Below are positions 1 to 14,001 of a DNA stretch of 64,000 bases, piece after piece (position 1 is the first letter of the stretch; each line of letters starts with the position of its first letter). Source of the DNA: Scylla paramamosain (taxonomy: Eukaryota; Arthropoda; Malacostraca; Decapoda; Portunidae); assembly GCF_035594125.1 (NCBI RefSeq), contig NC_087181.1, positions 12,826,500-12,890,499 on the forward strand, read 5' to 3'. The position numbers and the translations under genes are program-made. The notes below the pieces were generated by a model. It searched no databases and had not been told where the DNA came from. It saw only the letters and a list, made by a program, of their open reading frames with translations.

Positions 1-1221
1 CCCCTCCTCCTCCTCCTCCTCCTCCGTGGTAATGGTAGAACACGGTTGAATTATGTGAATTGCAACACCTCGGAACGTCTCTCGCCCAACACCAAAGGTT
101 GTCTGAAGGAGGGAAGGAGGAGGTGCGGGGGAGGAGGAGGAGGATGAGGAGGAGGAGGAGGAGGAGGAGGAGGAGGAGGAAGGAGAACATAAGGAGGAGC
201 AGGAGAAGAAAGGAAGGTGAAATGGAAGAAGAGACAGGAGGGTAGATAAGGAAGAGGAGGAGGAAGAGGAGGAGGAGAGGAAGGAAAGGTGACGTGGAAG
301 GCAAAGGAGAAGAAGCAAGATAAGGAAGACAGAGAAAAGAGGATGAAGAGGAGGAGGAGGAACAGAAGAAAGGAAGAAGGTAGGGGAGATAAGGATGAGA
401 AAGAGGAGGAGGGGAGGAGGAGGAGGGAATGAAAGAGACAAGGAATTAGAAGCTAGATAGGAAATGAGAGGAAGACAGATAAAAGAGGAGAGAAGAGGAG
501 GAGGAGGAGGAGGAGGAAAGGGAGAAGAGAAAGAACAGAGGAAATGGGAAGAAAGGAACGAGAAGAAGTAGGATGAGAAATGAGAGGGAGATAGAAAGAA
601 GAAAAAGAGAGTAAGGAGGATATGATACTTGAGAAAAAGAAGGAAGAAGAGAAGAAAAACGAAAGAGAAGAGGAGGAGGAGGAGGATGAGAAGCAAAAAA
701 AAAAAACAGAAGAAAAGAAAGAACTAGGGAAGAGAAAGGAGGAAACGGAGGAGAAGAAAGAAAAACAGAAGAGAAAAGAAGAAAGAACTGGAGCAATGAA
801 AGAAGGAGAAGAAGGACGATGAAAAAATTGGGATGAAGATAGAACGAACAAAATGAGGCAGAGAAGGAGAAAAGGAAGGCGAAGGAAGCGAAGGAGAAGG
901 AAACGGAGAAGAGGCGGCGGCAAAGAAGGAGAAAGAGAAGAAAGACGGAGGAGGAGGAAGAAGAAGACGAAAAGAAGGAGGAGGAGGACGAGATAAATAA
1001 TAATTACATAAAAATCACACACACAGGAAGAAAGAATATGAGAATTGGAGCTCCGTAAGAGGGATAAAAGCTCCACTACTCACTAAACAGCGTAGCAGGA
1101 AGCAAGATACAACTGTTGAAGAATTATCCCCACCTGCTTGTATACCTCCCTTCCGTCACGTGCCGCCAGAAGAGGAGGAGGAGGAGGAGGAGGAGGAGGA
1201 GGAGGAGGAGGAGGAGGAGGT
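1..1221. repeat. Polypurine (GGA/GAA) domain with flanking CCT/GAG tracts
   Basis: The interval opens with a (CCT)n tract (1-26). From about 106 to 992 the plus strand is almost pure purine, built of mixed GGA, GAA and GAGG words. A cleaner (GAG)n tract follows at 1171-1220. Open frames on both strands here encode only Arg/Glu/Lys-rich or Ser/Phe/Leu-rich low-complexity peptides, so I annotate no gene. The interval 993-1170 is short AT-richer unique sequence with no recognisable feature. Confidence 0.9.
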
Positions 1222-1312
1222 GAGGTTTAAGTATGTACTGTCTTCGGCTCTATGTCTGTCAGTTCGTCTGTCTACCTGTCAATTTGTTTGTCTGTTTGTC
1301 TCGTACTCTTAA

Positions 1313-1314
<2 letters not shown>

Positions 1315-1356
<42 letters not shown>

Positions 1357-1398
1357 ACACACATACACAAACATGTAGACACGTGTAGTAGCAAGACG

Positions 1399-1467
<69 letters not shown>
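1315..1467. repeat. (CA)n followed by (GT)n, self-complementary pair
   Basis: A (CA)n tract at about 1315-1370 is followed, after some 30 bases, by a (GT)n tract at 1400-1467. The two arms are reverse complements, so the locus can fold into a long imperfect hairpin. No gene is supported. Confidence 0.9.
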
Positions 1468-1471
<4 letters not shown>

Positions 1472-1580
1472 CTTAGTTAGGTTAGACAAGTAAGGAAATT
1501 AATGAAGATAATTGAAAGATAAACTGAAGGATGAAGGGAAGGAAAGGCGATGAATTAGAGAAGTACATTCCATTTCATCC

Positions 1581-1659
1581 TAACCACCACCACCACCACC
1601 ACCACAGCACGACCTAACCACAACAAAAGCGCCTCACACCCTGCACAATTGGACCCTCG

Positions 1660-1708
<49 letters not shown>

Positions 1709-2486
1709 AGAAGGGTTATGTTGCGCGAGTTCAAACTCTGATTGAAATTAGATAGAAAACGATTCTATTCCAAAGTTACCTAAACACAATACTTATTTTC
1801 CCTTTTCCTTCATTTTCTTTCATTTTTTCGTTCTTTTCTCATCTTATTTCCTTTTTCCTTTTAATTTTTTTCTTTCTCCGTTGCTTCCACTTTCTTCCTT
1901 TACTTCTTGCTCTTTTCCTTCTTTTCCTTATTTCCTTTCTTTTCCCCTTTACCTTCTTTCCTTTCTTCCTTTCTTTCACTTTTCCTTCTTTTCTTCCTTC
2001 TTCCCTTTCTTTTTATTTACTGTTCCTTTCTTCTTACCTTCCTCGCTTACTTTTTTCAATCTGCCTTTCCTTCTTTCCTTCTTTTCATTTTTCCACTTCC
2101 TTATCCTCCCTTCCTTTCTTCTTTTCCCTTTCTCTTTCTTCTTTTCTTCCTTTCCTTCCCCATTTCAAATCCCTTCCTTCCTTCTTTTCCTTCTTTTCCC
2201 TTTCCCTTCCCCCTTAATGGTCAGAAAGTTTGCTCCTGTTTGTTTTTCCTTTACTTTCCTTTCTCTTCGTTTTTACTCCTTTACTCCTCTCCTTTCCTCT
2301 CTCCATCTTCCTTTTCGTCTTCGTCTTCGCAACTCCCTTTCCACATCCTTCCTTCCTCTCCATCATTTTCTCTCCATCTCCTCTTTCTTCCTTTTGCTCA
2401 CTGTTATTTTTCTCTCTTTTCCTTCCTCTTTCCTTCCCTCTTTCTCTTCCTCGCTCTCTCTGTTGAGTATTTTCCTCTACGTTTAC

Positions 2487-2561
<75 letters not shown>
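1581..2561. repeat. (CCA)n, (GA)n, pyrimidine-rich block and (CA)n
   Basis: A short (CCA)n lies near 1581-1605 and (GA)n at 1662-1703. From about 1798 to 2470 the plus strand is nearly all pyrimidine (CTTT/CCTT words), ending in (CA)n at 2491-2561. The long open frames here are Phe/Leu/Ser translations of that pyrimidine tract and are not genes. Confidence 0.9.
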
Positions 2562-2562
<1 letters not shown>

Positions 2563-2726
2563 GTCCTTATTAATTTTTTTGCACCTTTTGTCTCCTCCTC
2601 CTCTTTCTCCTTTCCAATCTTGCCTCCTCAATGGGGTTTTGTATCGAAGGGACGGAATGGCGCGCAGATTTGGTAAGATCAAATTTGTAACATAAGGAAC
2701 GTAACGGTAATGAGGTTCGTTGACAA

Positions 2727-2733
2727 TGTGTGT

Positions 2734-2785
<52 letters not shown>

Positions 2786-3394
2786 AGGAGGTGGAGGACG
2801 GGTGAACAAGAGAAAGGAAAAGGAGAAGTGGAAAGGTATTAAATTGGAATAGGAAAGTGGTGTAAAAAATAAAAGGAAAGGTGAGATCAATGAAATAAAA
2901 CACAAAAAGCAACAAAACAAGAAGAAAGAAAGAAAATAAACAAAAAAACACAAGACAGGACAAGACAATAAAACTAAACCAAACTAAACCACACACACAC
3001 ACACACAGACACACGCAAACACAAACACAGACGCACAAAAATTCCACCCCTTTTAAACACAAACACATCCCAACACAGCACAACAACGAAACAAAACCTT
3101 TTAATGTACAACTCTTCAAGCAGATACCCTCCTTCTTTCCCCCGCAACCCTCCCTCCCCTAACCCCATCTTGGCAAATTTTATCCTTTCGCTTAAACTTG
3201 GCCCCCACGTAATGCTGGCGGCCTCAAGTGGGAGCTATTACTGCGGTCTTGTTGCACCACACATAACATCACGGCGCGGCAACGGTACGTAACTTACAGC
3301 AATTTATGGATGCATGTTCCACCCTTAATGTTGCGATGCTTCCGTTCACTTCTCGTCCGGGCAGTTTTAGTGGAGATGCTGGCTGGACACGACT

Positions 3395-3452
<58 letters not shown>

Positions 3453-3861
3453 TCCTCCTTTTCCCACTGTTATTTTGCTAATTTCTTAACGTCTCTCTCT
3501 CTCTCTCTCTCTCTCTGATTCCTCCTTTTTTCACACTTGTTTTACTGATTTCTTCACGTCCTTCTCTCCTCATTTTCTCCCTCCTCCCTCTCCCTCTCCC
3601 TCTGTCTCTCTCTCTTTGTACCTACCTGTCTCTCATCATTAACTCAGGTGCGAGGATCACACAGTAAGCGTGTTCAGTCTCTACGGATTTCAACCCAAAA
3701 TTCACGACTGCCAGCATCCCCCGAAAACTTTGCATAATAATTTACTTGAGGCGAGCTCGCAAGTTTGTTCGTTCCTTCCAAAACAGGTAAGCTCAGAGAG
3801 GGAATTTGGTCCTTCATGTTTGCTTTCGTGCGCTCATATCGTTTCAGTCCTGTTGTTGTAG

Positions 3862-3916
<55 letters not shown>

Positions 3917-3917
3917 G
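2727..3917. repeat. (GT)n, (CT)n and (TTG)n microsatellites in otherwise unremarkable DNA
   Basis: (GT)n occupies about 2727-2782. (CT)n tracts lie at about 3399-3449 and 3492-3516, and a (TTG)n tract at about 3862-3917. Between them, 2783-3398 and 3517-3860 are unique, with no supported exon. Confidence 0.85.
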
Positions 3918-4109
3918 GGGGTTTTCTTCAGTTGACCGGGAATAAAAGGAAAGGAATCACTTATTTTTCTTTGTATGTAAGAAGCAACGTAAACTTCTAA
4001 TACAATAAAATAGAAAGAAGGAAATTAAACGCTGTAAAAGCCAAACGCTAGACAACAAAGGCAAGTCTAACATTACCTCGAAAAGTGTTTTGAAAGATAA
4101 CTTGCTCTC

Positions 4110-4214
4110 CCCAGTTAGAACAAAAGAACATAAGGGAAGCTGCAAGAAGTCATCAGGCTTACACGTGGCAGATCCTTTATATAATTCTTGTCCTCTGAAA
4201 TTCACGTCCATAAA
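4110..4214 (-). repeat. Dispersed short repeat (SINE-like), copy A
   Basis: Read on the minus strand this begins TTTATGGACGTGAATTTC and runs through a TATATAAAGGA core, a GTGTAAGCCTGATG block and a CTTCTTGCAGCTTCCC block, into a TTCTTnTGTTCT tail. The same order of blocks recurs on the plus strand at about 29419-29525, with many substitutions. Two diverged copies on opposite strands fit a dispersed short interspersed element. The family name is unknown to me and no flanking duplication is clear. Confidence 0.5.
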
Positions 4215-4439
4215 TCGACTAGGAATTACTGTATGGATTAATGAACTGTTTTATACCAAGAGTTCCAGCAAAGGCTTGACTAAAACTGATTTATTTCCAG
4301 TTTGTGCATGACATTTTCTGGTCCGCAGATTTGATATTTTACATGTGTATTTAATTTATGTAAATATGTATGTACTTTGAGTTTATGTTCACATGATTAT
4401 TAATGTACTATGTGATCCTTGGCTGTGATTAATAAAATA

Positions 4440-5815
<1,376 letters not shown>

Positions 5816-5819
5816 TCAA

Positions 5820-6060
5820 CCAATCACACAAAGACTCGTCACTCCTTCCACCAATCAGCGCACGAGGCGGGTGGCTACCCTTCTCTCCTCCGCCAATCAC
5901 CGCGAGGCTGACCGTCCATTCTCATCCAATCAGCCACGCATCTCTCCTTCCTTGACGCAAAGTTAGCGCGCGCTGTGGCGGTCTCACGGTTTCACGGCGC
6001 TAAACTCAACTTCCGCTAACCTAAACAGGAGTCGCTAAGTTATGGAGGACGTGTTGCCTC
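5820..6060 (+). promoter_or_regulatory. Candidate promoter: four same-orientation CCAAT boxes
   Basis: CCAATCA occurs at 5820, 5851, 5893 and 5926, all on the plus strand. The start-to-start distances are 31, 42 and 33 bases, close to three, four and three helical turns. The following 130 bases are richer in CG than the surroundings and include GCGCGC and CGGCGC words. In animal promoters NF-Y binds CCAAT boxes and commonly acts from arrays spaced about 31-33 bases, so a promoter firing to the right is plausible. An ATG at 6041 opens a 27-codon frame ending at 6124; I cannot tell whether it is a first exon, a short upstream frame, or meaningless. No downstream gene on the plus strand is identified. 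Confidence 0.4.
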
Positions 6061-6138
6061 AAGTTAGCGAAGGCGCAGAATTTAGCATAATCTGCTTAAG
6101 TCTGCTATCCCGCCTGCCACCGTGAGAAGCTACTACCG

Positions 6139-7349
<1,211 letters not shown>

Positions 7350-7527
7350 GTAATGAATACTGCATAATGTTGAATAAGAGGAAAAAAAAGTTACTCTGAA
7401 AACACGCAAAAGGAAAAACAAAGTTTGCATTGTTTTGTAGAGAATGGAGAAGCGGCAAAAAAAAAAAAAAGACAAAAAGTAAAGAAAAAGAAAAACAAAA
7501 AAAAACAGGAAAAGATAACCCGGAAAT

Positions 7528-7528
7528 G

Positions 7529-7565
<37 letters not shown>

Positions 7566-7990
7566 CACAATACGATATCCAAAATGTCTATCCGTCTCTT
7601 TCTTTGTCTCACTAGGTTACCCAAGGTGTCTGTATCTGTATCTCTGTCTCTCTACGGTAATGTATCTGTCTGCCTCTCTGCGGTACCCAAAGTGTCTCTA
7701 ACTGTCTCTCTTTCTCTCTACGGTATTCAATCTCTGTTTTTCTTTGTTTCTCATTCCAGTACCCGAAGTGTCTGTCTATCTATCTCTGTCTCTGCCGTTT
7801 TCATTGTGTCTATCTATTTGTCTCTTTCTCTCTGTTTCTCTCTCTACAATACCCAGTGTTTATCTATCTCTCTGTCTCTGTCTCACTACGGATCCCAAAG
7901 CATGTTTCTCTCTACAATACTCAATGTATATCTGTCAATTTGTTTCTCTGAATATCAGTCTGTCTGTCTGTCTCACCACAGTAGTCGACC
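7528..7990 (+). repeat. Degenerate minisatellite built on CTGTCTCT and ACGGTACCCAAAGTGTCT words
   Basis: A (TGTC)n core at 7528-7562 is followed by diverged copies, roughly 45-65 bases long, of a unit carrying a CTCTACGGTA.CCAAAGTGTCTGT motif. The array is nearly stop-free in one frame, giving a 191-residue frame (7425-8000) of Ser/Val/Leu repeats. I read this as a by-product of the repeat and not as a gene. Confidence 0.6.
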
Positions 7991-8466
7991 AAAAAAATGA
8001 CTAAATCGACACATTGAAGCGGAAAACAGAAATGCCATGTTGACTTTGTGGTTTATGAAGGTAATTTGCATATCAGAGGTAGATGGAACTTAAATTTGCA
8101 GCCTATTATAATTACGCGAGTGACCGACATATTTTACTCAACGGGACTGCTACGTGAGGGAGCGAGGGAGAGGGGGAGAGGGAATGCCGCGTGATGTGAT
8201 GACCTGCTGATAGCTTTTGTGATGAGTTGGTACCAGTTGTGACGGGAATGTTGAGTGGTGACAGTCCAGTGGTTTGTGTTGCTTTGTGATGGCGGTGTTT
8301 GAATCATTGGGATTGTTTGTGTTTGTTTTGTGTTTGATTGTGGTGTTTGTGTTTGTTTTGTTTTGCTTCATTGATCGGACTCTGTTGTTTGTGTGCCCGT
8401 GTGTTTTAGTGGTGTGTGTTTAATTGGTTGTTTTGTTGGCTGGTTGGTTGGTTGTTTGGTTGTTAG
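7991..8466. other. Unique sequence, no gene seen
   Basis: This is mixed-composition sequence between two repeat blocks. GTTTG-rich words appear from about 8300 onward. No splice-bounded coding segment is convincing on either strand. Confidence 0.5.
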
Positions 8467-8546
8467 CGGTGGTGGTAGTGGTGGTGGTGGTGGTAGTAGT
8501 GGTAATGGTGAAGGGTAATGGTACAACTACTACTACTACTACTATA

Positions 8547-8578
<32 letters not shown>

Positions 8579-8628
8579 TACTATACTACCAACGCCACCA
8601 TCACTACTACTAGTACTACTACTACTAG

Positions 8629-8664
<36 letters not shown>

Positions 8665-8790
8665 CACACCTGCTACACGCTTTATTGGACCGCCCCGTTT
8701 TGTTTTCTGAATATTCCAGTCATAATTTACTTCACAGCGATAAATATTCATCGCATTATATGAGCAGAATTTTTATTTTTGACACACGGG

Positions 8791-8871
<81 letters not shown>

Positions 8872-8900
8872 TAACATATTTCTGGATATAAAGACTAAAT

Positions 8901-8970
<70 letters not shown>

Positions 8971-9413
8971 CTCAATTAGAAGTCCATCCCACTTCCTGTC
9001 CGTGTTTGTCTATCTATCTGTCCATCTGTGTCAGTTTGTCAGCCTGTCTACGTGTATGTGTGTGTGTGTTTGTGTGTGTGTGTGTGAGGCGGGGTGTTCG
9101 TATGTCTATCTTGCAACATTCTCTTATCTATCTATTTGTCTGTCTGTCTATCTGTCTGTCTGGATTTTCGCCCGGGTGGACTTAAACTTTTAACACGCTC
9201 CCCCTTCCCCCCATCCAAACTTGGTCAAGCAGGATGAGTCAGCGGAACACTCAGCGGGTGACACGTGGCCTGCATCACGACCTTCCTGACCTTCACGCCA
9301 CCCTGACCCTCGTGCTAACAGGGGTTGGGGAGAGGTCAAGGGAAGGGGGAGGCGGGAAGAGGGTCAGAAAGGGAGGTTAAAATAATAGCAGGTCAAAATA
9401 AAAGGAGGAGGAG

Positions 9414-9478
<65 letters not shown>
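8467..9478. repeat. (GGT)n, (ACT)n, (CA)n, (CT)n, (GTCT)n and (GA)n tracts
   Basis: (GGT)n lies at about 8467-8510, (ACT)n at about 8525-8670, (CA)n about 8800-8871, (CT)n 8904-8966, TCTG/TCTA tetranucleotides near 9005-9160, and (GA)n about 9416-9478. The interval 9180-9400 is unique GC-richer DNA with no identified feature. Confidence 0.9.
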
Positions 9479-9481
<3 letters not shown>

Positions 9482-9762
9482 GAAGAAGAGAATGAAAAAG
9501 AGAGTAGCTGTGGGGAGGGAGATTGGAAAGGAGAGAATGAGGGTGAGAGTAAGAGAGTATACGTGCACGAGAAGGAAAATAAAATATCCATACCTCCATT
9601 TCACCACCACCCCACCGCCCACCGCACACACGCCGCCCGCTCGCAGCCTGCCCACCGCCGCCCGTCACCATAGTATCCCCTCAGAATGTCAAAACAAAAG
9701 CGCATCGACCGAATAAAAATAAATGCTTCAGTCACATTTATGACTCGTACACTACCGGGTAC

Positions 9763-9764
<2 letters not shown>

Positions 9765-9815
<51 letters not shown>

Positions 9816-9871
9816 GAAAAATTACGTACACACACATACATTTATTCACAGAATCCCATGTACGTGAATAT

Positions 9872-9948
<77 letters not shown>

Positions 9949-10019
9949 GAAGATTATTTCTTAAAATGTTACGAAAATTTACAAACAAGTAATGTAATAC
10001 AACAAGCTACATCCCTCCC

Positions 10020-10080
<61 letters not shown>

Positions 10081-10129
10081 TACACGCTTCCTACTGTACA
10101 CTCCCGGTTTTGCAGTTAGTGTCTTGCCG

Positions 10130-10208
<79 letters not shown>
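9765..10208. repeat. (CA)n, (GA)n and twin (CA)n tracts
   Basis: (CA)n at about 9765-9812, (GA)n about 9876-9940, and two long (CA)n tracts at 10023-10078 and about 10133-10208 separated by some 54 bases of unique sequence. Confidence 0.9.
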
Positions 10209-10209
<1 letters not shown>

Positions 10210-10316
10210 GTATTTCCAGCAGTCCGGCCCGGGTTAATATCGCCTGAAATATATCGCTACATTGCCACCGAGAGAAAATAAGAGTAAATGGCAGGAGAAC
10301 AAGGTCTGTCCCTTAC

Positions 10317-10358
10317 CGTAACTCCTGCCGAGGGTCCGTGGACGGGCGCTGGGTAGAC
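10317..10358 (-). CDS. Possible 42-base microexon of an unidentified minus-strand gene
   Basis: On the minus strand a good acceptor (TTCTTACTTCAG) is followed by exactly 42 bases and a strong donor (ACG then GTAAGG). The segment is open in phase 0 and reads VYPAPVHGPSAGVT. Its composition is richer in GC than the flanks. There is no homology I recognise and no neighbouring exon to anchor it, so this may be chance. It is far downstream of the receptor gene's stop codon on the same strand and would belong to another transcript. Confidence 0.2.
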
Positions 10359-10479
10359 CTGAAGTAAGAACAACATTAGATTAGTTCAATTCAGCCCTTG
10401 TCGTCCCTTCGTGTTGTTCCCTTCCCCGCGTGTTCAGTTTGGTACAATGGCTAGTCGTGTTGTAATTTCCCGGCGCCCT

Positions 10480-11045
10480 TAACTATTTTGCTACATTATG
10501 GTTATATCTGCTGCTGTATTTATCTGTTTCTCTCTCTTTCCTTGTGTAGGGGGCAGAAGAATGGCGTGTTTGTCTTCCCGTGGGTTTTAGTGTTTTTGAA
10601 TTAAGATTATTATTATTATTATTATTATTATTATTTTTTTTATCATTGAGTTGATGTACTTCTCTTTATGGGTTACAAGAATGATATATTTTCTCTTTCT
10701 AGATTCTAAGGTTTAATTCATCATAAAATCTTCATAGGAAAGCAAACACTTTGATGCTTTTGGCCCTGAATTACTACTGTATCTATCTGTATGTCTCTTT
10801 TTGGAGCTACAAGAATAGTCATCTGTGCATTATTTTCTGGAATTTGACGTTTAAGTTATCATTTCTATTCGCAGGAGACCACATATTTTGTTGCGTTTCA
10901 CCCTTTAATTACCACTGTGTTCTCTGCCTGATGCTGGAAGAAAGATCTGTGTTTATCTTTTCAGATTTTAGTTTTCATCATATTGTGTTTATTCGTAGGA
11001 AACCAAACATTTCCATACATTTCATTACACTGCCACGGTCTTGCT
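10480..11045 (+). repeat. Diverged tandem repeat, unit about 125-136 bases, three to four copies
   Basis: Three alignable blocks start near 10732, 10868 and 10992. They share TTC.TAGGAAACCA, then a short spacer and a TTAC.ACTG ending. A second shared block, GCTACAAGAAT or similar, starts near 10669, 10803 and 10932. A weaker fourth copy can be seen near 10550. The open frame at 10751-11122 runs through this array and has no recognisable domain, so I do not call it a gene. Confidence 0.5.
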
Positions 11046-11465
11046 CTTGTCAACATTCAAAACACTGTGAAGAAAATATTTACACGGATACACGAAGACG
11101 AATAAATCAAATAAATGAATAGATAAATAAATGAATTAATCAACAAACTGAAATAAATGAGTGAATGAATAACAAAAGAGGATGGATGGATGTAAATTTT
11201 CGTCTTTTCGCATTTAACAAAACAGTTCACCTACTTTACAAAACGATTTACGTGACTACTATAAACAAAAAAGTCTTAAAAGTTACGAGTCAACATCATG
11301 TGAAGAATTGTCTGGCAGGGGGAGGCTTAACCTGTCCGCATTGGTTCATCTCGAGGCTACACAGAACGACAATTCCTCCCGGGCAACAACACGCGTATGC
11401 CTTGCTCGTAGGAAAACTATTTCTGATCAAATTCTCCAAACTGTTTTGATTCTCTCCCTCCACCC

Positions 11466-11476
<11 letters not shown>
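11046..11476. other. AT-rich unique sequence, no gene seen
   Basis: AATAAAT-rich words at about 11100-11170 are followed by unique sequence containing TGGATGGATGTAAATTTTC. That resembles the start of the dispersed repeat at 4110-4214 but is too short to assign. No gene is supported. Confidence 0.5.
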
Positions 11477-11543
<67 letters not shown>

Positions 11544-11657
11544 GTTGTTGGAGGGGGTAAGGACAGCAGTAATATCATGAACAAACTTTTGTTTTTTTGT
11601 TTTATATCTTGCTGGAATCCTCAACACGTAGATAGATAGATAGATAGATATATAGAT

Positions 11658-11738
<81 letters not shown>

Positions 11739-11929
11739 AGAACTTTTAACAAGTCTTCGTCATGCGTTTCCAGGAAATTACCAACATTTTTTTCCGCAAC
11801 AATACCAAACACCATTTCTCATTAATTCTATTTCTAGGCAAGCGTCTCTGTGGCATCGTGTTCTTGAAAACCAATGGAGTAGGCGGTTAGGTTTGTGTTC
11901 CCCAGGCTACAGAATAAGAGAAAACATTG

Positions 11930-12016
<87 letters not shown>

Positions 12017-12226
12017 GTTGGAGGGGGTTAAGGAGAAAAGTAATATGAACGAAAGAAAACATTGCCACGAGAAAGATGTGGATTAGTAAGAGTAGATTTG
12101 TGCAGCAGGAAGCATTGACAGGTGACGAGATACGAAGGGTAGGTCAAGTTAGGTTAGGTTTCAGAAAGTGGTTCATTGAGGGAAGGTTCATGTACACCTC
12201 GATCTGCCACTTCCTGCTTAATTACA

Positions 12227-12303
<77 letters not shown>

Positions 12304-12397
12304 GCAATCTCCTAATTAAGTCTTCCGGGGGGAGCGCCGCGCCACTCTCCCCTTCCCCCCCACGTCCCTGTCTGTTCCAAGGTGGCGGATTCAGTTC

Positions 12398-12481
<84 letters not shown>
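11477..12481. repeat. Series of (CT)n, (GATA)n and (GA)n tracts
   Basis: (CT)n at about 11477-11541, (GATA)n about 11632-11660, (GA)n 11661-11736, (CT)n 11931-12011, (CT)n 12233-12300, and (GA)n about 12400-12481. The phrase AAGTTGTTGGAGGGGGTTAAGGA after the 12011 tract echoes GTGTTGTTGGAGGGGGTAAGGA after the 11541 tract. That suggests a local duplication of the CT tract with its flank. Confidence 0.85.
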
Positions 12482-12486
<5 letters not shown>

Positions 12487-12960
12487 AATTACACACCATT
12501 AATCATATATAAAGTTGAAACCTGAAAGAGAAAGTCATAAATTCTCACTCTAGTCACATTAACCAGCAGCTCAATAACTTTTCCCTTTTTTTTACCTTAA
12601 CCTTCAACTAACTGACAATTACGCACAAACAAACCTTCCCCAGACACTAAAACAGCGATAAAAAAAAGCGAAAACACTCAAAGAAACGAGGACGGGGGGC
12701 GGGAGAAGCAGCGGCGGGAGGAGGAGGAGGAGGACGAGGAGCTGGAGGAGGAAGAGAAAGAATGATAAAACTTTTTGCCAGAGGTCGCCACCACAAGTCT
12801 CCGCACGTCGCCACCTCCTCCCGACGCTGCCAGACGTGCATGGAATCGATCTCAGTATTTCATATTTAAAACTTTTCTGTCGTTCAAGTTTAGTTTAGTT
12901 GGTGAGGAGGGAAGATCTTACGGTCAGGAATGGAGTTATAATTTTATTTAATTTTTTTTA

Positions 12961-12964
<4 letters not shown>

Positions 12965-13052
<88 letters not shown>

Positions 13053-13159
13053 GTTTATGCATGTTTTTTTTTTTTTAATGTAAGTTTTGAATACAAATTT
13101 TTTCCTCTTTCTCTTTTTACATTACGAAAATGAATAAAGAAATGTAAGCTTAGTGAGGA

Positions 13160-13230
<71 letters not shown>

Positions 13231-13607
13231 AGAAACTAGAAACCTCTTTCTTTCTCTCTAAAATGTGGTAAAAAGTGCGTGTTCGTTATTTTCACAACAC
13301 AAATTACCACTTTTTATTTTTATCTTTTTTTTATTTCAGTAAAAATAAATAACGAAAAATGTTTAAGAATAAGAGTAGAATAAAACACAAAGTAAGATAC
13401 ATAAACGAATCAAGTAAAATGAAATAAAAATACATTGATTGATATTCTCCGTGATGGAGGAACAGAAAACGGGCACTAGAGAAAACGGGCACAAGAGGCA
13501 GCACAGCGGGCAACCCTCACCACCGCCAGACCTCACGCCGCCGATACATTTCCCTGCATAAAATGAACTGAATTATTCGAACTCACTCACCCGAGCAGCT
13601 TATAATG

Positions 13608-13641
<34 letters not shown>

Positions 13642-14001
13642 GCTGAAACACTATTGTAGGTTCATATTTCCTCGGCTTCACGAATTCAAGAACGCCGATT
13701 TCCATAACAAGTTTCCGGATAAATGTAAAAAGTCGAGGATTAAAAAAAAAAAGGGGCAAGGAAAAAGAGAAAAATAATCATTCAATCATCCCACAAACAC
13801 ACACGTACACACGCACTCATGAAAAAAAAAAAGAAGTAAACATTCCACAACAAAAAATAGCAACACGATGCGTCTGTTGTCTTTACGAATTAAGATTACA
13901 AATTTCACGTCATAATTCGCATCCCTTTATAATCCTGGACATAAAAGTGAGCATATTATCCAACGCTCGCTCACCACCACCACCACCACCACCACCACCA
14001 C
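12965..14001. repeat. (GT)n, (CT)n, short (CA)n and (CAC)n in AT-rich DNA
   Basis: (GT)n occupies about 12965-13050 and (CT)n about 13165-13226. A short (CA)n lies near 13611-13638 and (CAC)n at about 13974-14001. The unique parts, 12482-12964 and 13227-13973, show no supported exon. Confidence 0.85.

Noticed and set aside
1881..2695. 230- and 262-codon Phe/Leu/Ser frames
   Set aside because: They lie in a pyrimidine-rich tract ending in (CA)n. Both frames are low-complexity throughout, with no signal peptide or domain pattern.
3104..3301. Plus-strand exon with an Ig-like SGSYYCG string and a GTACGT donor
   Set aside because: There is no acceptor, no second Ig cysteine or tryptophan, no neighbouring exon and only one short motif. 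Chance is more likely.
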